From: Hymenobacter ruricola
GTDB taxonomy: Bacteria; Bacteroidota; Bacteroidia; Cytophagales; Hymenobacteraceae
Length of the DNA: 64,000 bases
Direction of reading: 5' to 3'
Assembly (NCBI RefSeq): GCF_015694525.1
Contig: NZ_JADQDM010000003.1
Location: 124,001 to 188,000, forward strand
Shown: piece by piece, positions 16,860 to 25,472 of the stretch
How positions within the stretch are numbered: the stretch's first letter is position 1
Layout of the letters: every line of letters starts with the position of its first letter
Translations under genes and position numbers: made by a program
Notes under the pieces: generated by a model
Database searches by the model: none
Told to the model about the DNA's origin: nothing
What the model saw: the letters and a program-made list of their open reading frames with translations, nothing else

Positions 16860-16904
16860 CAGTAGTCTACAGGAGAGTAAGGGCTCACCCGGCTTCTAAT
16901 ATTG
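16860..16904 (+). promoter_or_regulatory. CAGGA-repeat promoter of susC
   Basis: CAGTA at 16860 and CAGGAG at 16870 have the 10-bp period, with a weaker AAGGG at 16880. TAATATTG (one mismatch to TAnnTTTG) ends at 16904, 45 bp from the first half-site and 63 bp before the susC ATG. It shares GGGCTCAC with the rhaT promoter, which supports common regulation of the PUL and rhamnose genes. Confidence 0.5.
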
Positions 16905-16966
16905 ACTCAATTCCGCCTCTCACCCGCCGCGGTTCAGTTGAACGTCTCACCCAATTCCCACACCCA

Positions 16967-19900
16967 ATGAATACCTTTTACTCCTGGCAACGTTTGCGGC
17001 TTGCGGCTTGCGTGCCACTGTTTCTGATGACGGGGCCGGCGCTGGCCGCGGCGGCCCTGCCCCCGGCGGCGGCGCGGCACGCGGCGGCCGACTGGCAGCT
17101 CACCGGCAAGGTAACTTCGCCCAACGGCGAAGGCCTGCCGGGCGTCACCATCGTGGTGAAGGGCACCACGCTGGGCACCTCCAGCAACGCCGACGGCTCG
17201 TTCAGCCTGGCGGTGCCCGAAACGCCGGGCACGCTGGTGTTCAGCTTCGTGGGCTTTCAAACCCAGGAACGGCCCTTTGCCGGGCCCGAAAACTTCAGCA
17301 TCCGGCTGGCCGACGACACCAAGAGCCTCGACGAAGTGGTGGTGGTGGGCTACGGCACCCAGAAGCGCAGCGACGTGACCGGCGCCATTGCCACCCTGGA
17401 CGCCAGCAAGCTGGAGGAGCGGCCCATCACCCGCGTCGACCAGGCGCTGGTGGGCCAACTGGCCGGCGTGCAGGTGCAGCAAAACACCGGCCTGCCCGGC
17501 CGCGGCTTCACGGTGCAGGTGCGCGGCAACAGCTCCATCACGGCCGGCAACCAGCCGCTGTATGTGATTGACGGCTTTCCGCTGGAAATTGCCTCGCCCA
17601 ACAGCAACGGCAACTACAGCACCGGCAACCCGCTCGACAACATCAACCCCAGCGACATTCAGTCGATAGAAGTGCTGAAGGACGCGGCGGCGGCGGCCAT
17701 CTACGGCTCGCGCGCCGCCAACGGCGTGGTGCTGGTGACCACCAAGCGCGGCAAAACCGGCAAGGCCGTTATCAGCGTGAACGCCTACTCCGGCGTGTCG
17801 CAGATGGCCAAAAAGCTCGACCTGCTCACGCCGGAAGAATGGACGCAGCGGGCCACCGAAATCGTCAACGCGGCCTGGGTGAAATCGGGGGCGGGCCGCT
17901 CCGCCAGCCAGGACAACGCCACGCGGCGGCAGATTCTGGGCCTGGCCCCCGGCGCCTACACCCCCAGCCTGATGCCCGATGACCGGTGGAGCCAGCCCGG
18001 CCACCCCGGCCTGGACTACATCGACTGGCAGGACGCCATTTTCCGCACCGGCGTGGTGCAGAACTACCAGGTGTCGGCCAGCGGGGCCACGCCCAACATC
18101 AACTACTTCGTGTCGGGCAACTTCAACGACCAGCAGGGCATCGTCATCGGCGTGAACTACCGCCGCTACTCGGCCCGCGCCAACGTGGAAGTGAAGGCCA
18201 ACGACAAGCTGAAATTCGGCCTGAACCTGACGCCAACCTACTCCGAGTCGAGCGACCCCGGCGTGGAGGGCAAGGACAACCTGACCCAGAAGTTCGTCAC
18301 CATGGTGCCGGTGGCCGAGTCGTCGGCGGGCCTGCTCACCAACTACGGCGAAAACCCCGTGTACCTGTGGGGCGGCTCGTCCATCAGCCCGGTGGGCGAG
18401 CTCACCAACCGCCAGCAGAGCACCAAAACCTTCCGCAGCCTGGCCACGGTGTACGGCGAGCTGGAGCCGGTGAAAAACCTGCGCCTGCGCTCCACCGTGA
18501 ACCTCGACAACACCGACGCCCGCGCCAAGTCCTACATCCCCAACTCCAAGCTGGTGGGCTCGGGGGCCACGGGCACCTTCAGCGGCTACCGCCACATCAC
18601 GTTCGTGAACGAGAACACGGCCACCTACAGCCGCGTGTTTGCTGAAAAGCACGACCTGACCGTGCTGGCCGGCTATTCCTACAACTACTTCCACACCGAG
18701 TCGGACAAGCTCAAGTCGTCGGGCGGCTTCGTGAACAGCGCCGTGACCACGCTCAACGGCGCCACCAACATCACCGGCACCGCCGACAACGGCACCAGCG
18801 AAACCCAGAACACGCTGGTGTCGCAGTTTGCGCGCCTGCAGTACGCTTTTATGGGCAAGTACCTGCTGATGGCCAGCGTGCGCCGCGACGGCTCCTCGCG
18901 CTTCGGCGAAGACTCGCGCTGGGGCGTGTTTCCGGCTGGTTCGGCGGGCTGGCGCATCTCGCAGGAAGGGTTCATGAAAAACGTGGCCTTCCTGAGCGAG
19001 CTGAAAGTGCGCGGCAGCATCGGCTTCGCCGGCAACAACAACATCGGCGACTACAGCAGCCTGGCCACGCTGGGCGTGAACAGCTACACCTTCGGCGGCG
19101 CCATTGCCACCGGCCAGGCCCCCAACTCCTCGCCCAACGCCGACCTGCGCTGGGAAAAGTCGCGCACCCTGGACTTCGGCCTCGACTACGGCTTCTTCCG
19201 CAACCGCATTTTTGGTTCGTTCGACTACTACACCAAAACCAGCAAAGACCTGCTGCTGAGCGTGCCTGTGCCCTCGGCGTCGGGCTACGGCTCGCAGCTG
19301 CGCAACATCGGCGAAGTGTTGAACCAGGGCTGGGAAGTGGAGCTGAAAACCAACAACTTCACCGGCGCCTTCACCTGGAGCACGGCCCTGAATTTCAGCC
19401 ACAACGAGAACCAGGTGGTGCACCTGGGCCCCGGCGACGCGGCCATCGAGATTCCGTCGTCGTACGGCGCGGCCAGCGCCATTCTGCAAGTGGGCCAGCC
19501 CATGTTCTCGTTCTACTCCATCGTGCAGGACGGCATCCTGACGCAGGCCGACATCGACTCCAAGGTGCCCATCATTCAGGGCGAAACCGTGGGCGACCCC
19601 AAGTACCGCGACGCGGACAACAGCGGCGCGATTGACGACAAAGACCGGGTCATCGTGGGCCAGCCCAGCCCGAAATACACCTGGGGCATCACCAACACGT
19701 TCTCCTACAAAGGCTTCGACCTGAGCGTGCTGGTGCAGGGCCAGAACGGCGGCCAGTTGTACTCGCTCATCGGCCGGGCCATCGACAACACCAACATGGG
19801 CTACAACCAGAACGTGCTGGGCCTGCAGCGCGACCGCTGGATTTCGCCCGAAAACCCCGGCGCCGGCGAGCGCGGCAAGGCCTCGACCAGCTTTACGCCC

Positions 19901-20179
19901 CTGAAAAGCACTTCCTGGCTGTATTCGAGCGACTACTACCGCGTGCGCAACATCACGCTGGGCTACAACCTGAACACCCTCATCGGCACGCGCTTCGTGC
20001 AGGCGGCCCGCGTGTACGCCTCGCTGGAAAACTTCTTCGGCCACGACACCTACCGCGGCGGCTACAACGTGGACGCCGTGAACTCCAACGCGGGCGGCGG
20101 CAGCTTCGGCGTGGGCACCGACTACGGCGGGCTGCCCCTCACCAAGTCCGTCACTTTTGGCCTGAACGTCACCTTCTAG
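16967..20179 (+). CDS. SusC/RagA-family TonB-dependent outer-membrane transporter
   Basis: A 1070-residue outer-membrane barrel that imports oligosaccharides captured by its SusD partner, powered by TonB. A signal peptide (residues 1-28, ending ALAAAA) is followed by a carboxypeptidase-like beta-sandwich (about 43-120; TGKVTSPNGEGLPGVTIVVKG), the SusC signature SLDEVVVVGYGTQKRSDVTGA, a plug domain (PLYVIDGFPLE, VLKDAAAAAIYGSRAANG) and a long beta-barrel ending in an aromatic (GLNVTF). It pairs with the SusD gene 21 bp downstream. The substrate is inferred to be a rhamnose-containing pectin fragment from the neighbouring enzymes and the shared promoter motif. Confidence 0.95.
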   Translation: MNTFYSWQRLRLAACVPLFLMTGPALAAAALPPAAARHAAADWQLTGKVTSPNGEGLPGVTIVVKGTTLGTSSNADGSFSLAVPETPGTLVFSFVGFQTQERPFAGPENFSIRLADDTKSLDEVVVVGYGTQKRSDVTGAIATLDASKLEERPITRVDQALVGQLAGVQVQQNTGLPGRGFTVQVRGNSSITAGNQPLYVIDGFPLEIASPNSNGNYSTGNPLDNINPSDIQSIEVLKDAAAAAIYGSRAANGVVLVTTKRGKTGKAVISVNAYSGVSQMAKKLDLLTPEEWTQRATEIVNAAWVKSGAGRSASQDNATRRQILGLAPGAYTPSLMPDDRWSQPGHPGLDYIDWQDAIFRTGVVQNYQVSASGATPNINYFVSGNFNDQQGIVIGVNYRRYSARANVEVKANDKLKFGLNLTPTYSESSDPGVEGKDNLTQKFVTMVPVAESSAGLLTNYGENPVYLWGGSSISPVGELTNRQQSTKTFRSLATVYGELEPVKNLRLRSTVNLDNTDARAKSYIPNSKLVGSGATGTFSGYRHITFVNENTATYSRVFAEKHDLTVLAGYSYNYFHTESDKLKSSGGFVNSAVTTLNGATNITGTADNGTSETQNTLVSQFARLQYAFMGKYLLMASVRRDGSSRFGEDSRWGVFPAGSAGWRISQEGFMKNVAFLSELKVRGSIGFAGNNNIGDYSSLATLGVNSYTFGGAIATGQAPNSSPNADLRWEKSRTLDFGLDYGFFRNRIFGSFDYYTKTSKDLLLSVPVPSASGYGSQLRNIGEVLNQGWEVELKTNNFTGAFTWSTALNFSHNENQVVHLGPGDAAIEIPSSYGAASAILQVGQPMFSFYSIVQDGILTQADIDSKVPIIQGETVGDPKYRDADNSGAIDDKDRVIVGQPSPKYTWGITNTFSYKGFDLSVLVQGQNGGQLYSLIGRAIDNTNMGYNQNVLGLQRDRWISPENPGAGERGKASTSFTPLKSTSWLYSSDYYRVRNITLGYNLNTLIGTRFVQAARVYASLENFFGHDTYRGGYNVDAVNSNAGGGSFGVGTDYGGLPLTKSVTFGLNVTF

Positions 20180-20200
20180 CATTCCCACCCGACCATTCTC

Positions 20201-21724
20201 ATGAAAAAGACCTTGCTCTGCGCCCTGGCCGCCGCCCTGTTGGTGGCCAGCACCGGCTGCGAAAAAGACCTCGACCAGTCGCCGATTTCCAGCGGCTCGG
20301 TGCCCACGTTTTACAAGTCGGCCGACGATTTTACCCAGGCCATGAACGCGGCCTACAGCAGCCTGCGCGACTACCCGGACCGGCAGCTCACCATGGCCGA
20401 AACCCGCTCCGACAACATTTACGGGGTGAGCACCCAGGGCATCCGCACCTGGGAGCCCATCAACAATTTCTCGACCGCCATTGCCTCCAACGAGTACCCG
20501 GCCGGCACCTGGACGGCCGACTACACCGGCATCTACCGCTGCAACATCCTGCTCGACCAGCTGGCCGCCAACGGCAGCGTGCTCACGCCGGCCCTGCGCA
20601 CCCGCTACGAAGGCGAAGCCAAGTTCCTGCGCGCCCTGTACTACCTCGACCTGGTGCGCTACTTTGGCAAAGTGCCGCTGATTGACCACGCCCTGGAACC
20701 CCAGGTGGTGGCCAAAATCAACCGCTCGCCGGTGGCCGACGTCTACGGCCTCATCATTGCGGACCTGACCACGGCCAGCGCCAGCCTGGCGCCGAGCTAC
20801 ACCGGCGCCGACGTGGGCCGCGCCACCAGCTGGGCCGCCAAAGGCCTGCTGGGCCTCGTGTACCTCACCCGCTCGGGCCCCACCTACGGCATCGAAGGCC
20901 CGGGCCTGGACAGCCACGAATACGACAAGGCCTACGCCCTGTTCAACGACATCACCACCAACGGCCCCTACCAGTTCGCCACCGGCACCAACGCCTACGC
21001 CAACATCTTCTCCTACACCAACGAGAATAATAAGGAGGTGCTGTTCGACGTGCAGTACATCAGCGGCGGGGTGGGGCAGGGGGCTTCGTATCCGTCCATT
21101 CTGGTGACCAACAACTACTTCAACTCCATCGGGGTGGGCACCACCTTCGGCACCGGCGACGAGCTGCGGCCGGCCTCCAACAACCTGCTGAGCACCTTTG
21201 CCGCGGGCGACGTGCGCAAGACCTTTTCCTTGCAGCAGGGCTACACCACCACCACCGCGCCCATCCTGACCGAACCCCGCGCCGCGTTCAAAAAGTACAT
21301 CAACGGCGCGCTGCGGGGCACCACCCGCACCGACTGGCCCATCAACTTCATCGTGATGCGCTACACCGACGTGCTCATGATGAAGGCCGAAGCCATCCTG
21401 AAAGGCGGCGGGGGCGCGCCGGCCGACGTGGACGCCATCATGAGCCAGGTGCGGGCCCGGGCCGGCCTCACCGGCACCGTGACGGGCACCACCTACGCCC
21501 AGCTGATGGAAGAGCGCCGGCGCGAGTTTGTGGGCGAAGGCCTGCGCTGGCACGACCTGGTGCGTTCGGGCAATGCCGTGAACATTCTGAATGCCTGGAT
21601 TGCGCAGGACGACGTGAGCAAGCGCATGCGCTCGCCGCTCAATGCCAACGACTTGCTCTACCCCGTGCCGCAGGCCGAACTGGCCGCCTCGGCCTACCTC
21701 TACGAGCAGAACCCCGGCTACTAG
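20201..21724 (+). CDS. SusD/RagB-family glycan-binding lipoprotein
   Basis: A 507-residue surface lipoprotein that forms the lid of the SusC channel and binds the incoming glycan. It begins MKKTLLCALAAALLVASTGC with a lipobox cysteine at residue 20, followed by the SusD N-terminal region (NAAYSSLRDYP) and TPR-like helices (AKFLRALYYLDLVRYFGKVPL). It ends with the typical RRREFVGEGLRWHDLVRSG and YPVPQAEL motifs. Length is typical. It lies 21 bp behind its SusC and is followed by an inverted repeat at 21747-21828. Confidence 0.95.
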   Translation: MKKTLLCALAAALLVASTGCEKDLDQSPISSGSVPTFYKSADDFTQAMNAAYSSLRDYPDRQLTMAETRSDNIYGVSTQGIRTWEPINNFSTAIASNEYPAGTWTADYTGIYRCNILLDQLAANGSVLTPALRTRYEGEAKFLRALYYLDLVRYFGKVPLIDHALEPQVVAKINRSPVADVYGLIIADLTTASASLAPSYTGADVGRATSWAAKGLLGLVYLTRSGPTYGIEGPGLDSHEYDKAYALFNDITTNGPYQFATGTNAYANIFSYTNENNKEVLFDVQYISGGVGQGASYPSILVTNNYFNSIGVGTTFGTGDELRPASNNLLSTFAAGDVRKTFSLQQGYTTTTAPILTEPRAAFKKYINGALRGTTRTDWPINFIVMRYTDVLMMKAEAILKGGGGAPADVDAIMSQVRARAGLTGTVTGTTYAQLMEERRREFVGEGLRWHDLVRSGNAVNILNAWIAQDDVSKRMRSPLNANDLLYPVPQAELAASAYLYEQNPGY

Positions 21725-21746
21725 CCGGAAGACGCTTAAAAGCACC

Positions 21747-21828
21747 TGTACCCCGAAATTTCAATTCGGCCGCCGGAACGCCGCAGCTTTGCGAAGTTCA
21801 GCGCGCCGAATTGAAAATTCGGGGTACA
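21747..21828. repeat. Inverted repeat downstream of susD
   Basis: TGTACCCCGAAATTTCAATT at the start of the left arm (21747-21770) matches the complement of 21805-21828 with one mismatch over 24 bp. It separates SusD from the DUF4450 gene and may weaken read-through. It does not resemble the other palindrome families in the window. Confidence 0.75.
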
Positions 21829-21873
21829 AGTATTTTCAACGCACCCGCTCCGCCCCGGCCAACCCGCACAGTA

Positions 21874-21908
21874 CAGGACGGTACCGGGCGCGGAAGCCGC
21901 TTCCTTTG
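21874..21908 (+). promoter_or_regulatory. Possible CAGGA site before the DUF4450 gene
   Basis: CAGGACGGTACCGGG at 21874 is followed by CCTTTG ending at 21908, 35 bp later. This equals the distance from the proximal half-site of the rha promoters to their TTTG. A distal half-site is not evident. The gene starts 25 bp further on. Confidence 0.35.
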
Positions 21909-21932
21909 CTCCGTTCCCACCCTTCCCACCCC

Positions 21933-24900
21933 ATGCCGCCACCCGGTTGCGCTTCGTTTCGCCTGCTGCTTCAGCTGCCCGCCTGGGGCCACTGGCTGCG
22001 CGCCGTGGCGTGGCGCGTGGCTTGCGCGGTGGCCCTGCAGGCGTGGGCGGGCCCTGGCACAGTGCAGGCGCAGGCCGCGCCGCTGTGGCACAACCAGCCG
22101 CGCACCCTGCGCTACCACCCCGAAGGCACCGATTTTGTCATTCGTAACGGCACCCGGCGGTTCACGCGGGCACTGTATGGTACCAACACCGCCTTTCGCG
22201 TGGAGGCCGGCGACTTGCCGGAATTTGCGCTCTACCTGCCCGGCATGGGCGGCAACCTGAAATTCGGCCTGCTGGCCAATGGCCAAAGCAAGTGGCTGAT
22301 ACAGGCCGAAAACATCACAGCCCGCTACCGCCCCGGCGCCATGCTCTACGACATCACCGACCCCTTGCTGGGGGCCGGTCGGCTGCACCTGGAAGTGCTG
22401 GCTCTGGCCGGTGCCGAAGGCGTGGTGGTGCGGGCGCAGTTCGAGAACGTGCCCGCCCGTCAGGTGCGGCTGCTCTGGGCGTTCGGCGGGGCCACGGGCA
22501 AGAAATTCAGCCGCGACGGCGACATCGGCGCCGACCCGGAATCGAGCTTTTACCTGAAGCCGGAATACTGCCAGGGCAATGCGTTTGATGTAAACAAGAA
22601 CGCCTTCACGCTCAGCTACGGCCGGCCGCCGGCCCGCCCCGCCGCCGAGCCCGGCGCCAAAGAAACTGCCGCTTCAGTTTCGGCACCGGCCGCGCCGGCC
22701 AGAAAGCTGCTGGGCGTGGTGCCGCCCACTTCCGCCACGCACGTGGCCAATGCCCAGGAGCAGGAAACGCCCCAGCAGCTATTTGCCTCGGCGGTTTCGG
22801 AGGCGCCGGTGCTCACGGGGGCGGTGCCTGTGAAGGCCGGCGAAGCGCTTTATTTCGCGGTGCAAACCCCGACGGCTGCTCCACTGGTTTACGCGGGCTT
22901 GCCAGCGGCTTTCAACCAGGCCGAAGCCGCCCGGCAGGCGCTGGCCGGCCGCGTGAACGTGGTGACGCCCGACCCCTACCTCAACACGCTGGGCGGGGCG
23001 CTGAGCGTGGCCGCCGATGCCATTTGGGAAGCGCCCTCGTACCTGCACGGCGCCGTGGCCTGGCGCATGCGCCTCAACGGCTGGCGCGGACCCTACGCCG
23101 CCGACCCGCTGGGCTGGCACGACCGCGCCCGGCTGCATTTTGGCAGCTACGCCACGTCGCAGCTCACCAGCCCGGCCACGGGCCCCGTGGTGCCCGACAC
23201 GGCCCTGCACCTGGCCCGGCAGCTGGAGAAGCTGGGCACCACTGTGTTCAGCGCCGGCTACATCAGCCGCAACCCCGGCGGCGACTTTCGGGCGCACCAC
23301 TACGACATGAACCTCGTGTTCATCGACGAGCTGCTGCGCCACTTCAACTGGACCGGCGACCTGGCCTTTGCCCGGCAGATGTGGCCGGTGCTGCAGCGCC
23401 ACCTGGCCTGGGAAAAGCGCAACTTCGACCCCGACGGCGACGGCCTCTATGACGCCTACGCCGCCATTTGGGCTTCCGATGCGCTGCAGTACAGCGGCGG
23501 CGCGGTCACGCACTCGTCGGCCTACAACTACTTCGCCAACCAAAAAGCAGCCGAGCTGGCCCGGCTCATCGGCGAAAGCCCCGAGCCCTACCGCCAGGAA
23601 GCCGCCAGAATCCAGCAGGCCCTGAACGCCCGGCTGTGGATGCCGGCCCGGGGCTGGTATGCCGAATATCAGGATGCCCTGGGCCTGAAAAGCCTGCATC
23701 CCGCCGCCGGCCTCTGGACGGTGTACCACGCTCTTGATTCGGAAGTGCCCGACGCTTTTCAGTCCTACCAGGCGCTGCGCTACGTCGACGCCGGGCTGCC
23801 GCACATTTCGGTGCGCGCCGCCGGCCTGCCTGATGCGGGCTACTACTTATTGTCGACCAGCAACTGGCAGCCCTACGACTGGTCCCTGAACAACGTGGTG
23901 CTGGCCGAAAACCTGCACGCCACGCTGGCCAACTGGCAGGCCGGCCGCCCCGAAGAGGCTTTTCTGCTCTGGAAGAGCGCCTTGCTGGAAAGCATGTATC
24001 TGGGCAGCAGCCCCGGCAATTTTCAGCAGATTTCCTTCTACGACGCCAACCGCGGCGAGCTGTACCGCGACTTTGCCGACCCCATCGGCGTGGCGGCCCG
24101 CTCGCTGGTGGAGGGCCTGTTCGGCATCGTGCCCGATGCCTTGCACGGCACCCTGCGCATTCGCCCGGGCTTGCCGGCCGCCTGGAACGAAGCCGCCCTC
24201 ACCGTGCCCGACATCGCCTTTGATTTCAAGCGAAAAGACGCGCGCGATTCCTACACCATCACGCCAGCCTTTGGCCAGTCGCTGAAGCTACAGTTGCAGG
24301 TGCTGGCCCGCGCTGCGGCGGTGCAGTCGGTGGCGGTGAACGGGCGGCCCGCGCCGTGGCGCAATGTGGAAACCGCCGTGGGGCGGCCGGTTATTGAAAT
24401 CGACAGCGAGCCGGCGGCGAAATACGTGGTTGAAATCCAGTGGCAGGGCGCCGCGCCCGATGCGGCCGCAACCAAGGCGGCCTACGCTACCGGGGAAGCC
24501 TTGGCGCTGAGTTTTCCGCACGCCACCATTGCCCGGGTTTTCGACCCGCAGCAGGTGCTCGGGCAGGTGAAAAACTCAGCCCATGAGCTGACGGCCGCGG
24601 TAGGAGGGGAGCCCGGCGCGCGCACGGCATTCGTGCAGCTGCAGCAGGGCGACCTGATGTGGTGGGAGCCGCTGAACCTGAACGTGGCCCGGCCCGTCAA
24701 CGCGACCGCAGCAGCCCCGGCAACGGCGGCCACCAAGTGGGAAACCGTGGACCTGAGCCGCTACTTCAACGACCAGGTGACGCGCATTTTTCAAAACCGC
24801 TACCTCACGCCCCGGCCCACAACTCCTGCTTTGCAGCTGCCCACCCAGGGCATCGGCAACTGGTGCTACCCGCTCACGCAGGCCACCATCGACGACAGCG

Positions 24901-25460
24901 GCCTGCGCGGGTTGGCTGGCCCAAAAAACGAAATCAGGCTGCCCACCGGCGTGCCCCTGCGCACGCCCGGCGCAGCCGATGAAAAGAACATTCTGTTTGT
25001 GTCGCAGTGGGATAATTACGCCGACCACGCCACCGTGCCGCTCGCCGGCCGGGCCAGTCGCGCCGTGCTGCTGCTGGCCGGCTCCACTAACCCCATGCAA
25101 AGCCAGCTCGCCAACGGCGAGGTGCTGGTGACCTACGCCGACGGCAGCACCGCCGCGCTGCCCCTGCGCAACCCCGACAACTGGTGGCCCATCGAGCAGG
25201 ACTACGCCAACGACGGCTTCGCCTTCCAGACCGGCGCCCCCAAGCCTTTGCGCGTCCACCTCAAAACCGGCCTGATGACCCGCGATTTCACCCAGTACAC
25301 CGGCATCAAGGGCTTCAGCACCCGCGCCATCGACGGCGGCGCGGCCACCGTGCTGGAACTGCCCCTGAACCCCGCCAAAAAGCTCAAAAGCCTCACCCTG
25401 CGCGCCCTGGCCAACGACGTGGTGATTGGGTTGATGAGCGTGACGCTGGCTCGCAATTAA
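21933..25460 (+). CDS. DUF4450 protein with (alpha/alpha)6 glycosidase-like domain, exported
   Basis: A 1175-residue exported protein, probably a glycoside hydrolase of unassigned specificity. After an N-terminal hydrophobic stretch (about 15-45), the DUF4450 beta-domain covers roughly residues 50-250 (RTLRYHPEGTDFVIRNG, ALYGTNTAFRVEAGD, YLPGMGGNLKFG). A six-hairpin helical barrel follows at about 340-760 (FNWTGDLAFARQMWPVLQRH, DPDGDGLYDAYAAIWASDAL, YNYFANQKAAELARLIG), with acidic residues in DPDGDGLYD. A large C-terminal beta-rich part starts near residue 840. The ATG giving MPPPGCASF is the first after the inverted repeat; reading frame continues upstream but without a signal peptide. The next gene begins 12 bp after its stop. 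Confidence 0.75.
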   Translation: MPPPGCASFRLLLQLPAWGHWLRAVAWRVACAVALQAWAGPGTVQAQAAPLWHNQPRTLRYHPEGTDFVIRNGTRRFTRALYGTNTAFRVEAGDLPEFALYLPGMGGNLKFGLLANGQSKWLIQAENITARYRPGAMLYDITDPLLGAGRLHLEVLALAGAEGVVVRAQFENVPARQVRLLWAFGGATGKKFSRDGDIGADPESSFYLKPEYCQGNAFDVNKNAFTLSYGRPPARPAAEPGAKETAASVSAPAAPARKLLGVVPPTSATHVANAQEQETPQQLFASAVSEAPVLTGAVPVKAGEALYFAVQTPTAAPLVYAGLPAAFNQAEAARQALAGRVNVVTPDPYLNTLGGALSVAADAIWEAPSYLHGAVAWRMRLNGWRGPYAADPLGWHDRARLHFGSYATSQLTSPATGPVVPDTALHLARQLEKLGTTVFSAGYISRNPGGDFRAHHYDMNLVFIDELLRHFNWTGDLAFARQMWPVLQRHLAWEKRNFDPDGDGLYDAYAAIWASDALQYSGGAVTHSSAYNYFANQKAAELARLIGESPEPYRQEAARIQQALNARLWMPARGWYAEYQDALGLKSLHPAAGLWTVYHALDSEVPDAFQSYQALRYVDAGLPHISVRAAGLPDAGYYLLSTSNWQPYDWSLNNVVLAENLHATLANWQAGRPEEAFLLWKSALLESMYLGSSPGNFQQISFYDANRGELYRDFADPIGVAARSLVEGLFGIVPDALHGTLRIRPGLPAAWNEAALTVPDIAFDFKRKDARDSYTITPAFGQSLKLQLQVLARAAAVQSVAVNGRPAPWRNVETAVGRPVIEIDSEPAAKYVVEIQWQGAAPDAAATKAAYATGEALALSFPHATIARVFDPQQVLGQVKNSAHELTAAVGGEPGARTAFVQLQQGDLMWWEPLNLNVARPVNATAAAPATAATKWETVDLSRYFNDQVTRIFQNRYLTPRPTTPALQLPTQGIGNWCYPLTQATIDDSGLRGLAGPKNEIRLPTGVPLRTPGAADEKNILFVSQWDNYADHATVPLAGRASRAVLLLAGSTNPMQSQLANGEVLVTYADGSTAALPLRNPDNWWPIEQDYANDGFAFQTGAPKPLRVHLKTGLMTRDFTQYTGIKGFSTRAIDGGAATVLELPLNPAKKLKSLTLRALANDVVIGLMSVTLARN

Positions 25461-25472
25461 CGCTTCTTCTCT

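Noticed and set aside
16934-21745. Very long minus-strand open frame (about 1600 codons) antisense to susC/susD
   Set aside because: It is the complement of two clear SusC and SusD genes in GC-rich DNA with few chance stops; it is Val/Gly/Ala/His-rich and shows no domain.
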